A stretch of 64,000 nt of DNA from Prorocentrum cordatum (lineage: Eukaryota; Sar; Dinophyceae; Prorocentrales; Prorocentraceae). Both the position numbers and the translations under genes were made by a program. The notes beneath the pieces were generated by a model, which had not been told where the DNA came from, searched no databases, and saw only the letters and a program-made list of their open reading frames with translations. Shown one piece after another: positions 53,323-62,874 of the stretch (the first letter of the stretch is position 1; the number at the start of each line of letters is the position of its first letter). The stretch spans positions 81,908 through 145,907 of the forward strand of contig CAUYUJ010021036.1 in the NCBI GenBank assembly GCA_963575745.1. The letters are read 5' to 3'.

Positions 53323-53400
53323 GAGCGCGGGAACTGGCTCCTGGACGCCGACATTTTCTCACCGAACGCCTACGTTAGAAAAGCAATGGGCGAGTTCAAG
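53323..53400 (+). CDS. Methyltransferase gene 2, exon N
   Basis: 26 codons between the acceptor GTCGGCGCCCAG and a GC-type donor (AAG|GCTCGC): ERGNWLLDADIFSPNAYVRK then AMGEFK. It joins exon O in phase. The next intron ends with the identical acceptor context GTCGGCGCCCAG|GAG, so the two introns share their 3' end sequence. Confidence 0.5.
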
Positions 53401-53489
53401 GCTCGCCCACCTCCCACCTCCGCCCCCCCTCGCCTTGCTCCTGCTTTTTGTGTCCCCGGTCCCCACCCCCCCTTAGCGTCGGCGCCCAG

Positions 53490-54620
53490 GAGTCCCAGGA
53501 GCGCAGCGGCCAGCAGGGGGCGGCGCCAGCGCCAGCAGGGCCGGCAGAAGAGGGCGCCAGCAGGGCCCGCTTGCCCCCCGGCGGCTTTGAGGAGCTGCTC
53601 CTCTCCTCGGACCAGGAGGGGAAACCCGAGTCGGAGGAGAGCAATGTGGAGGAGGACGAGGAGGCAAATGACGAGGTCGCGGACTCCGCGCCCCCGTCGA
53701 GCGCCCTTGAGGCCGCGGCGTTGAGTCGAGGGCGCCCCTTTGCTGACATCGAGGGCGCGCCGGGGCCCGGGCCGCCGGGCAGCAAGCAGTGGGCGACCCC
53801 AGTCGCCCAGCAGGAGGCCCCCAGCACTAGAGATGACGCCCAGGCCGCTCAGCCCATTCCAGCAGAGGCCCCCAGGGATGACGCCCAGCTTATTCCAGCC
53901 AGAGATGACGGCCGCAACGCCAGCCCGATCCCACAGCGTCAGGCCGACCTCCAGGAGGCGGCGCCAACAGGGCCAGCACGGGAGGGCGCCAGCAGGGCCA
54001 GCGGAAGCTTGCCCCCAAGCGGCCATGCGGAGCACGAGGAGGGGAAACCCGAGTCTGAGGAGAGAGAGGAGGAGGAGGACGACGTGGCAAAGGACGAGGT
54101 CGCGGACTCCGCGCCCGCGCCCCCGTCGAGCGCCCTTGAGGCCGCGGCGTTGAGTCGAGCTCGCTCCTCTGCCGACGTTGAGGGCGCGCTGGGCGCGCTG
54201 GGGCCGCCAGGCAGCAAGCTGGAGGCGACCTCAGTCACCTGGCAGGAGGCCCCCAGAGATGGCGACCAGCCCGTTCCAGCAGAGGCCCCCAGAGATGACG
54301 CCCAGCCCATTCCAGCCAGAGATGGCGGCCGCAGCGTGAACCCGAGCCCGCAGCATCAGGCCGACCTCCCCGGCGGCCAGCAGGAGGAGCCCACAGTCAT
54401 GCAGCAGGGCCAGGAGATGCGCCCAGCAGCACCAGCAGAGGCCCTCAAAGATGACGCCCGCCCCAGTCCAGCCAGAGACGACGGCTTCAGCGCGAGCCCG
54501 CAGCGTCAGGAGGCCTCAGCCCGAGCCCGCGGCGTCAGCCCGAGGGCTGCCAGCAAGGAGGCCGGCGCGGCGCCAGCGGGGGCTGCGGCCGCTGCGGTCG
54601 GGAGGGGGGCAGGGGGTCAT
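53490..54620 (+). CDS. Methyltransferase gene 2, acidic repeat exon O
   Basis: About 375 codons of acidic, Pro/Ala-rich, probably disordered protein. A unit of 423 bases (141 residues) repeats: EGKPESEE at 53618 and again at 54041, each followed by DEVADSAP, SSALEAAALSR, EAPRDDAQ and IPARD; a third, partial run begins near 54400. Single-base periodicity is not low-complexity DNA, and the frame stays open for 1.1 kb, which favours real coding sequence. The end is uncertain; the 95-bp tandem array begins at about 54640. Confidence 0.5.
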
Positions 54621-54641
54621 TCGTGCCCGCAGGCCGTCCTG

Positions 54642-55020
54642 GGGTGATCGGAGCCGTCATGGGGTGATCCGGGGCCCCGATACCGACCAAACTTGGTCGG
54701 TATCGGCCAGTTTGGGGCCCTCGTGGGCCGTCTTGGGGGCCTCTCGAGCCGTCCTGGGGTGATCCGGGGCCCCGATACCGACCAAACTTGGTCGGTATCG
54801 GCCATTTTGGGGCCCTCGTGGGCCGTCTTGGGGGCCTCTCGAGCCGTCCTGGGGTGATCCGGGGCCCCGATACCGACCAAACTTGGTCGGTATCGGCCCC
54901 CTTGGAAGCGTCGTGGGTCGTCTTGGGGGCGCCTCGAGCCGTCCTGGGGTAATCTGGGGCCCCGATGCCGACCAAGTTTGGTCGGTATCGGCCCTCTTGG
55001 GCCCTCTCGTGTGCTGTCTT
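54642..55020. repeat. 95-bp tandem array with a 34-bp palindrome per unit
   Basis: Four units, spaced exactly 95 bases (CCGAT starts at 54677, 54772, 54867, 54962). Each contains CCGATACCGACCAA joined to a near-perfect mirror TTGGTCGGTATCGG, so every unit can fold back on itself. It sits between exons O and P, presumably in an intron. Confidence 0.9.
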
Positions 55021-55030
55021 GGGGGGGGAG

Positions 55031-55260
55031 GTCGAGGATGGCGACCGCGAGATTGCCAGCGCGGAGCTCGTGGTCGTAGCGGAGTCAGTCCCCACTCGCG
55101 TGTTGAAGCAGCGCTTGTCGGCGGCGTCGAGCATGCTCGGCGACCTCTCGGACCAGGAGGCGGAGCCCGACGTTGAGGACGAGGGCGCGCTGATTGCCGT
55201 TGGAGAGGCAGCCCCCGCAAGAAACGTCGGGGATTGGCGGGGGCCGCCAGCCCAGGAAAA
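55031..55260 (+). CDS. Methyltransferase gene 2, exon P
   Basis: Acceptor GGGGGAG. Reads VEDGDREIASAELVVVAESV, PTRVLKQRLSAASSMLGDLS and DQEAEPDVEDEGALIAVGEA, then AARNVGDW-like text. The SDQEAEP and DVEGA/DVEDEGA words echo the repeats in exon O, supporting a shared gene. The donor is not fixed. Confidence 0.4.
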
Positions 55261-56039
55261 GAGGGGCAGCAGCGGAGGGGGGGGGGGAGGGGGAATGGGG
55301 GATGGAGGGGGCAGGGGCCTGACTGCGCCGCTCAGTTCATCGGCCTCCTGCGCCGCGCCCTGCGCCTTCCCCCCTCCGTCACTGCCTTTTCTAGCTCTAT
55401 CCTTCCTATTTGTTTCCCTCTCGGCGGCCTGGCTCAGGACTATTCGGGATGGGGCCTTCTGGGGCGCGTAGCCGTGGATCTCTGATGTTGCCCCGCTTCC
55501 TCTTCGCGCCTTCGCTCCTCCTCGTGCGTTCTTCATTGCGCCGTTCGCACTTCGCGCGCTATTCGCACCTCGCAGCGCGCAGTGTATCATTTCAGAATTC
55601 AGGACCTCCGCCCAGAAGGGCCATGACAACATGGCAGGTAGACAGGTCGCTCGCATCGCGCATCGGGTTCGCTCCTTGAAGGTCCAAATGACGGGCGGTA
55701 ATTTGGAAATTCGATCGTCGCCCATCGATCTTCATCTTCGTCATCGTTGTCGTCATTATCGTCATCGTTGTCGCCGTCATCTCTGTTTCGCCATCGTCCA
55801 TCGATCGTCGATCGCCGTTGCCATCGTCGCCGGATCCGCCGACCCAAGTCCAGGATGCACGTGGGCGTCGGGAAGTTGCCCCAGGGGGGATCCTTATAGG
55901 GGTTCTTAAGGGGGCTTCGGGCATCTGCCTCTGGGGGGCCCTGGGAATCCGCCATGGAAATCTGTCGGGGGTTGCCCGGGGGGGGGAGGGGTAGGCAGGG
56001 GGAGGAGGAGAGGTGGAGGAGTTGGGACAGGAGCAGAAT

Positions 56040-56175
56040 TTGCCTCGTCGGGAATCGCCCCGCGACACACGCAACCCCGCCGGAGGCGTGGCGCTGCGGG
56101 CAATGCTTGAAGGTCTACCCGAAGAACCATATGAGCTGCCGCGACTGCAGATGCATGCCCGACGGCACCCGCCTC
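56040..56175 (+). CDS. Methyltransferase gene 2, zinc-finger exon Q
   Basis: Reads ICLVGNRPATHATPPEAWRC, GQCLKVYPKNHMSCRDC and RCMPDGTRL, a W-x-C-x2-C-x10-C-x2-C pattern close to RanBP2-type fingers. The donor CTC|GTGCAG (56176) leaves phase 0, which matches the phase-0 start of the methyltransferase exon at 57121. The acceptor lies between GGGACAG (56030) and GAGCAG (56036). Small fingers next to methyltransferase domains are plausible for nucleic-acid binding. Confidence 0.55.
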
Positions 56176-57120
56176 GTGCAGGACTCGGGGGCGGGGGGCG
56201 ATTCCTTTGCCGCTGTCCCGATCCCCCATTTCCCTTCCCCCCGCATCCCTCCCCCCTCCGCATTTGATGCATTAGTCCTTCTCTTCACGCCTATCCCTTT
56301 CCATCCCTCCTCTGCTCGCGCGGGGGATTCAGGGGGGAGTTGAGGAGAAATCAGGAGATGCCAAGGGGGGCTGGGCGGGCTCGAGACAGCGTCCGAGGAG
56401 GCGGCTGAGGAGGGCCCCGTTCCATGTTCCGACCTCCGCCTGCCCATCCTCCTCACCCCCCTTATTCCGTCGGTCCACGTCGGCCTCTCCTCGCCCTCCT
56501 CGTCGCCCTCGTCGTCGTCCCCGCGTCGCCTCCTGCCCCCTCCAACTCTCTGCTTCCCGCTTACCCCGCCCGTTTTGCCTCCCTCGGTGCGCTTGGGGTT
56601 CTCGGGGAAGTCATCGGGGGTCTCGGGGAGTTGAAGGGGCGCGGCTTGCTTTCAGGGGGCGCTCGGTGGTTTCGGCGAGCTCGGAGCGCCCGGGGGTGGC
56701 CCGGGGGTGGGCCGGGGGTGGGCCCGGGGGTAGCCCGGGGATGGGCCTTGCCAATAATTCCCGTGAAGCCTCCCCAATAATTCTTATGCGTGCCCGCTCG
56801 CATATTAATTTCCGGGGGGGCTACACGGGATTTTTTGACCGGGGGCCCGGGGGTCCCACCCCCAAGTGACCCCCAAGCGCCCTCCAGAAATTCCAGAGGG
56901 CCGAATGGTCCCGACAGGGCTGCGGCGATCCCCTCTCTCCTCTGGCTTCCCCCCCCCCGCCCCCGCCCTCCCCGAGCAAGCTCGCGAGGGCGAGGTTGCG
57001 GCGGCCCGGCGGCCGACGTCGCCTTGGCGCTGCTTCTTCCCCGCCGCCCGTCTCCGATCTCCGACCCCGCCTTCCCCGCCCGCGCCTTCTCCTCCTCCTT
57101 CCCCGCCCCCCCCGCCGCAG

Positions 57121-57459
57121 ACCGACACGAGGGGCTTGTTGGGCGACCCCTTGGCCATCGCGATGCGCTTCTTGTGGGATGCGTGCAGCCCGCCCATGTT
57201 CATCAAGATGCGCCAGGGCTTGCTTGATATTCGTCATGCCCTGGACAAGTGCGGCTGGACTGCCCTTCCCCTGGGCACCGCGTGCAGCGGCTCGGACGTC
57301 GTCGTCCCCACTCTGCAGTTGATCGCCAAATTCTGGACCCAGCAGTACGACATTCCGATCGCGTTCGATCACAGGTTTTCGTGCGAGTCGGTGCCAGAAA
57401 AGAGAGAGTGGATCCGGGCCCATTTCGACGTGCCGCACATTTTCCCAGATAGCCAGCGG
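57121..57459 (+). CDS. Methyltransferase gene 2, exon R: motifs I-III of a C5-cytosine methyltransferase
   Basis: Acceptor CCGCCGCAG at 57118-57120. The exon reads TDTRGLLGDPLAIAMRFLWD, IRHALDKCGWTALPLGTACS then GSDVVVPTL, the S-adenosylmethionine-binding motif I (GT-x-CSG-x-D), followed by HRFSCESVPEKREWIRAHFD with the motif II glutamate, and HIFPD. Two ends are possible: GTTGAT at 57460 or GTAAGA at 57505, both phase 0; the first is bracketed by GGTTG with exon S. The arrangement is that of Dnmt-type enzymes in algae as I remember them. Confidence 0.65.
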
Positions 57460-57768
57460 GTTGATCGCCATCTTCCGTTGAGCAGGAGGCGGAGCAGGTC
57501 AGGAGTAAGAGTGGGCTGGAAGGGCTGGCGGAGAGAGGGCGGGGGGGGGGCGGGAAGGACAGGGGCGGGAGGCGGGAGGAGGAGGAGGAGGAGGAGGAGG
57601 ATATGGAGGAGGAGGAGGAGGTGGAGGAGGAGATGGAGGAGGAGGAGGAGGAGAAGGAGGAGGAGGAGGAGGGGCAGCCGACTTCGGTTGCGCCAGGTCC
57701 CGCGCCCACCCGCCCCCTTCCTGATTCGTCGCCGCCTGGGCGGCTGCTCGGCGGCCTGGCGGTTCAAG

Positions 57769-57937
57769 AGGTTGGGCGAACATGAGACAGAGAACTCCGA
57801 GGGCAAGTTGACCAGGATCGAGAAGGTTCTGATGCAGTACACAGGGATCGAGTGTGATACCATATCGAACTGCAACAAGGACCGCGCCGGCAATCTCGAG
57901 TGTATTGCCGATGATGAGGATGATTCAACGAAGACAG
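57769..57937 (+). CDS. Methyltransferase gene 2, exon S: altered motif IV
   Basis: Acceptor GTTCAAG or GAG just before. Reads RLGEHETENSEGKLTRIEKV, LMQYTGIECDTISNCNKDRA and GNLECIADDEDDSTKT. GIECDTIS followed by NKDRAG stands where motif IV has a Pro-Cys pair and the N-x-x-R-AG continuation, so the catalytic Cys appears kept and the Pro replaced by Glu. The donor ACAG|GTTTTC leaves phase 1. Confidence 0.6.
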
Positions 57938-58160
57938 GTTTTCTGGTTTGAATCGTCGCTGTCTCAGCAATTTCGCACGTGCCTCCCTCCGCTGACCTCC
58001 CTTCTGCTCGCCCCTCGCGATTGATCGTCTTCCGCCTCGCCCCCCCCCTCCTCTCCTCGTCTCCGGCCCCCCCTTTCCCCGCCCCCCCTTCGTCGTCCGC
58101 ATCTCACCCCCTCCCCCTCCGGGCCCCCTCATCCTCCTCCTCCTCCTCCTCCTCCTCCTC

Positions 58161-58192
<32 letters not shown>

Positions 58193-58375
58193 TCCACCTC
58201 CTCCTCCTCCCCCCCTCCTCATCCTCCCCCCTCTGCCTCCACCGCCCCCTCTTCCTCCCCGCGTGACCCCATCCCCCCTCCCTCTGCACAGCGCCCTCAT
58301 CCCCCCCCTCCCCCGCCCCCGCCCCCCCACCCCCGACCACCCCCCCGCCTCCTCGCCCGCCGCCCCCCCCGCCAG

Positions 58376-58698
58376 GTGCCACTGGCAAGGCGTTCATTCG
58401 CTATGTCAAGCGACACTCCCCAGCTGTTTGGGTTATCGAATGCGTGACTAAGCTGTTCTCCACTGGCCCATCGGGCATGAGCAACGCCGATCACATCACA
58501 GTCATGAGCAACGAGCTTGGCTACATCGTGGCGCGCCTCATTCTCTGCGCCACAGATTATGGTTGCCCCGCCAGGAGGGAGCGGGCCTATCCATTCGCTT
58601 CGCGCACGCCGCCGGCCCGCGCCGCATCGTCGCTGCTTCGAAAGATTCGAGCAGATGTGCATTGGGAGGGGGGAATTGGACGGAGCTTGAAGGATTGA
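58376..58698 (+). CDS. Methyltransferase gene 2, exon T: motifs VI and VIII
   Basis: Acceptor CCGCCAG; in phase from exon S (G|GT = Gly): GATGKAFIRYVKRHSPAVW then VIECVTKLF (motif VI, normally ENV, here ECV), NADHITVMSNELGYIVARLI and CATDYGCPARRERAYPF (motif VIII, FG-x-P-x-x-R). Protein-like text weakens after about 58600; the frame stops at 58696-58698, but a further splice is possible. The recognition domain and motifs IX-X were not found in the next 300 bases. The preceding 438-base intron holds TCC microsatellite. Confidence 0.65.
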
Positions 58699-58737
58699 AA
58701 AGGTCTAAGACGCCGTTGGCCCTCAGGGCCGTCGACT

Positions 58738-58870
58738 TTGGTGGGGGTCAAGGTATCGAATTCCCCGGTCGAGCCCAACCAGTTAGATCGTGACTTTCAG
58801 AAGCCACAGTGGCTTGACAATATGGAGACTTCCATCGAGCAGATGAAGGGGCTGCCTGGCGCGCCCCCCA
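58738..58870 (+). CDS. Possible further exon of gene 2
   Basis: VKVSNSPVEPNQLDRDFQKP then QWLDNMETSIEQMKG is protein-like, in the same frame as exon T but after its stop. It could be the next exon (acceptor near GGTCAAG) and is followed by a CCCCC-rich stretch. Whether it belongs to the methyltransferase is unknown. Confidence 0.35.
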
Positions 58871-59381
58871 TCCCCCGGCCGCCGCGGCCGACGGCCGATT
58901 GCCCCCCCCCATTCCTCCTCTCCCACATCTCCCCTCCTCGTCTTCACTCTCTTTCTTTCTCCCTCCTCTTCAGTCCCTGAGGATCTCGCACAACATTTGA
59001 TGATATTTGTCTCGCATGTTCTCTGCTAACGTCACGTACACACACACGCGCGCACGCACGCGCACACGCACGCACGCGCACACGCACACGCACACGCACA
59101 CGCACACGCACACGCACACGCACACGCACACGCACACGCACACACACACACACGAGCACGAGCAAGCAGTTTTCGGCGCAGCTTTGGCCTCGCAGCAGGT
59201 CGGCGGATCATTGCGTTGCCGACGTCGCGTCGTCGCGTCGACGTCGTGGTCGTGGTCGTGGTCGCGGTCGTGGTCGTGGTCGTCGTCGTGGTCGTGGTGA
59301 TCGTCGCGGTCGTGGTCGTGGTCGTGGTCGTCGTCGACGTCTCGTCGTTATCGTTGTCGTGGCGTCGCCGTCTCACAAGTG
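58871..59381. repeat. CACACG and GTCGTG microsatellites
   Basis: CA/CG alternating repeats fill about 59038-59155 and GTCGTG/GTCGCG repeats about 59222-59335. The stretch next to the second array (59334-59376) is the inverse of 34389-34431. No gene. Confidence 0.9.
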
Positions 59382-59720
59382 GGAGCAGCGGGCGCCATGG
59401 TGAAGTTTTTTCGCAGCAACCGCGCGCTCCAACGGGGGACCGGGGGGAGCAATGCCGACCTTTGCCATGCGCCTCATGGGCCCAGGATCTCCATCCCCTT
59501 CCCAGGCGAGGGCGCCTGCGCAGATCCTCGGCCCAGGAGGGGCATGGCAAATATCGGTTTTGCTCATCCACATGAGGCTCTCGGGAGCACGCGCGCCAGG
59601 AGATAATGTGTTGTTTCCCCCCTCCTCCTTCTCCTCCCCCTCCTCCTCCTCCTCCCCCTCCTCCCCCCCCTCCTCCTCATCCCCCCCCTCGATCCTCGCT
59701 CCTCCTCCTCCTCCTCCGAG

Positions 59721-59897
59721 GCAGCACACGATGCAAACGAAGCGAAGATGTGGGCGCGGCAGCAGCAGTGGGACGAGGAGAAAGCGACCTGGGACAAGGG
59801 CGACTTCAGGAGGCGGCCCGAATCGTTTCCTGAAGTCGTTCCTGTCCCAGGTCGATTCTCCCAGGTGGATGGTGGATCCACGGACATGGTGGAATGA
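59721..59897 (+). CDS. Exon-like frame of the module, copy 2
   Basis: After a TCC tract and CCGAG (possible polypyrimidine-AG acceptor) a 58-codon frame reads AAHDANEAKMWARQQQWDEE, KATWDKGDFRRRPESFPEVV and GRFSQVDGGSTDMVE, then TGA (59895-59897). No in-frame ATG precedes it except within, so it would be a terminal exon. Copy 1 keeps the text but has one nonsense change. Unknown family. Confidence 0.4.
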   Translation, partial: AAHDANEAKMWARQQQWDEEKATWDKGDFRRRPESFPEVVPVPGRFSQVDGGSTDMVE

Positions 59898-60389
59898 GGA
59901 GTATTATACGAAGCGCCAACTTTATCATGCTCCAGGGTGTTGGCGTGATTAGCCCGTGTTAGAATGCCCTTGATCAGGGTGTTAGAATGCCAGTGTCAGG
60001 GTGTTGGCGTGATTATACGAAGCGCCAACTTTATCATACGGCGCGAGGCGAGTCATTCAATTGGCCATGCGCCAGTAGTCATAGTCTTTCCTGACGACCT
60101 ACAACTAGGTTAATTTGCCTCCTCGGCACCCAATGCTTGGTAGGACGCCAGGCTGCCTGGACATTCCCCTGCCGGCCTCCTATTTTCCAATATCCTAGCT
60201 CTTTACTCCCACCGTGTCCAGCAGTTTTAAGCATCCTCCTCTCCTCATGTGCACTCCTCCCCCTCCTGAGCTCATCCTCCTCGATTTCTCCTCATCTCAT
60301 CGCATTTTCCCAGTCCGAGCCTGCAATGCCGCTGCCCGGTCCATATTTTTCTGGCCCCGGTCCCTTTTGCCCTGAACTGGAGCAAAACA

Positions 60390-60572
60390 TTGCATGTGAA
60401 AATCAGGCGTTTCACATGCATATGAAAATGCATGTGAAACGCGTCGGACCTGTAAAAACACAGGGTGCGATGCATATGAAACAGGTTCATCTTCAATTTC
60501 GCATGCATGTGAAAATGCATATGAAAGTTTCATCTTCAATTTCACATGCATGTGAACATGCATGTGAAACTA
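60390..60572. repeat. CATGCATG palindrome cluster, module copy 2
   Basis: Same arrangement as 37768-37945 with small changes; the words TTTCACATGCATATGAAA, CGCATGCATGTGAAAATG and TTTCACATGCATGTGAAC are readable. Spacing between words is conserved between the copies. Confidence 0.75.
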
Positions 60573-60949
60573 CGGCTGGCGGGGGCTGACCGAGGCCAGA
60601 TATTACAGATTTTCGTGCGTGCACTTGCTGCAGACTACCCCAATCGCCTGTCGCAAGAGCTTACATGCTGCTCGAGCCGTCTGTCTTTGCGCGCAGGGGG
60701 TGTGCGGGTGTGCACCGAAACGATCGATGGGGTTCGTGTGCACCGCGAGGTGCCTGGGGCTCAATTGTGCCAGTCGGGGCTCCCGTTGGGGCCCTTGTTC
60801 CACCATGGCATTCCTACGATCGCATTAACCGTTAACCACTCGCCATATTTATCACCACCCATAGTACCACGTTATATGTCGCTGGTGGTATACATAGTTA
60901 CATAGGTATGGCTAGTAACACGACTCATTAACCCGTCGTCCGACAATCA

Positions 60950-61135
60950 CGCATCATCACCAGCATCCTCATCAGCATCACCCTCATCATCATTGCTATC
61001 GTCGTAACCACCATCGTCATTATCATCATCAGCATCGTCGTCGTCGTCATCACCATCATCCTCATCATCAACATCAACATCAACATCATCATCATCATCA
61101 TCATCAACACCATCACCAGCATCATCATCAGCATC
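60950..61135. repeat. CAT/CGT microsatellite in module copy 2
   Basis: Trinucleotide tract matching 38285-38468; differences are mostly unit-number changes (three CAACAT units here). Open frames over it are rejected. Confidence 0.9.
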
Positions 61136-61318
61136 ACCGTCCCGAGCACCATTGCTCCCCATGCTCAGCAAGTGAAGAGGGGGCTGGTCCTGGACCGCCG
61201 CCCCCCCCGCAGTCGCCACGGCATCAGCGACCCCTTCCAGAGCAATATTGCTCAGACCTTTGTTTTGCCTCTACAGCGGGGCTGCTGGCGCTTCTAGCTT
61301 TGTTCAGACAGCGCGAGG

Positions 61319-62092
61319 ATGGCCCTAGAGTACCCTGTGCCCGAGCATGCTCCAGAGACGGTGGTTGTGGGATGGGGGGCGACTGCGCGCCGGTGCAATG
61401 CGCCTTGGTTTTCCTGGGAGGCTGAGCACGCCATGTACACATGCATTGCTTGTTCGAGCAACTACACGAACAAGAAGGTTTGGGTGAGTAACAGCAATCA
61501 CCTCGGCCCTAAGCACCATAATCAGGTAATTCACTGGTGCACCGAGCAGTACAAGAGGCAAGTCTACCAGAAAGGATGGTTCAAGACCACGACGATCGAA
61601 GAGAATCCCGAATATCGCTGGGTGTGGAGCCCTCAGTACCAGAAGAAGATGACAGAGGCAGCGCAAGCGTTGCTCGAGCAGCGTGGAGGTGGCAAGTTTG
61701 GTGCGACAGCAGCTGCGGCAGCGGCAGACCTGCGCGATGGCGGGATTGACCCGTATACGGTGATGGCTGCCGCATCTGCATCGCCAGCAGCGGCTTCCCG
61801 TGGAGAACAAGGTGTCGATCTGCAGAAGCTCAATGAGAAGATCGACGCGCTGGGCGAGAAGATGGACGCGCTGCAGAATGCCGCCGACAAGATGCAGACG
61901 GACCGCGAGGTGCTCTCTGCGAAAATCGACCGCCTCGTCGAGACGATCGGCAGCCTGCAGCAGAATATCGACGCGAAGCTCTCCGTCGGCGTGGTCGGTG
62001 CCCCTGGGAGAGCACTTGGTCGCACAACGATTGCCAGAGATGCTCCTGGCGGCGTAGGCGTAGCTCCAGGTCTGAGCCTGCCAGGGCAGTAG
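61319..62092 (+). CDS. Zinc-finger and coiled-coil protein of the module, copy 2
   Basis: 257 residues from ATG 61319. Residues about 39-66 read AMYTCIACSSNYTNKKVWV then SNSNHLGPKHHN, a C-x2-C-x15-H-x4-H zinc-finger-like pattern. Next comes QVYQKGWFKTTTIEENPEYR and QKKMTEAAQALLEQ, an Ala-rich linker, then a clear heptad coiled coil (LNEKIDALGEKMDALQNAAD, LSAKIDRLVETIGSLQQNID) and a Gly/Pro/Ala tail. Probably a DNA- or RNA-binding oligomer; function unknown. Copy 1 is broken in the finger. CTCATC repeats follow, then the relic spliced leader of the next gene 700 bases on. Confidence 0.6.
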   Translation: MALEYPVPEHAPETVVVGWGATARRCNAPWFSWEAEHAMYTCIACSSNYTNKKVWVSNSNHLGPKHHNQVIHWCTEQYKRQVYQKGWFKTTTIEENPEYRWVWSPQYQKKMTEAAQALLEQRGGGKFGATAAAAAADLRDGGIDPYTVMAAASASPAAASRGEQGVDLQKLNEKIDALGEKMDALQNAADKMQTDREVLSAKIDRLVETIGSLQQNIDAKLSVGVVGAPGRALGRTTIARDAPGGVGVAPGLSLPGQ

Positions 62093-62792
62093 CCGTGGGC
62101 CTAACAGGCCAAGCCTAAACCTCATCGCATCCAACCTCATCTCATCCTCAACCCCATCAGTGACCTCAACCTCATCAACCTCATCCAACCTCATCAACCT
62201 CATCCCAACCTCAACCCCATCTCATCTCATCCAACCTCATCAACCTCAACTCATCTCATACCAAGCCGAATTTATCCACGTGGCATACAATTTTCGTGCC
62301 AGTATGGTGGGCGATGACAGGGAGATATGGTGCAGAAACAATTCGAGTCGAGTTTGAAGGTCCTTGCCGCACTGTGCGCGCCTGAAGCAGACTTGCAATC
62401 AAGGCTGCTCATTTCCCTCCCCCCGCTCCTCGTCCTTCTCATCCTCCTCCCCCTCCTCCTCATGCTCATCACATTTCCTGTCAGTTGATTCTGCACTCGC
62501 CCTTTGCATTTTGCACGTTCAAACAGAGTCGGCGTGTCGAAGACACCCGTGTACCGATGCGATAAGCGCTGGCTGCTTGCATCGCGAGCAAACGAACACG
62601 ATGTACGGGGTTGACCTGACCTCAAACAAATGAGGGCCCAAGAGTCCCCAAGAGGCCCCAAGAGGCCCCGATAGGGCCCGGGGGCCCCAAGAAGTCTCCA
62701 AGAGGCAGAGGCCCAATCGGCTTGAGATAGGACAACTCGGGGTGGTCTGGATCCGCCCTTTACATCGCCGCTCAATTCCAACGTGAACGTCG

Positions 62793-62810
62793 CGTAGCCA
62801 TTTTTGCTCA
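62793..62810 (+). other. Relic spliced leader, module copy 2
   Basis: CGTAGCCATTTTTGCTCA matches the dinoflagellate spliced leader core CGTAGCCATTTTGGCTCA at 17 of 18 positions. It lies 64 bases upstream of the ATG of the acidic protein (62875), on the same strand, as expected if a trans-spliced mRNA was copied back into the genome. Position and orientation are conserved in module copy 1. Confidence 0.7.
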
Positions 62811-62874
62811 GATTGTCGGCGCACCGCATTCTACTCGCAACCAACACGCTACTTCCAGCGGAGCCTCATGCCGA

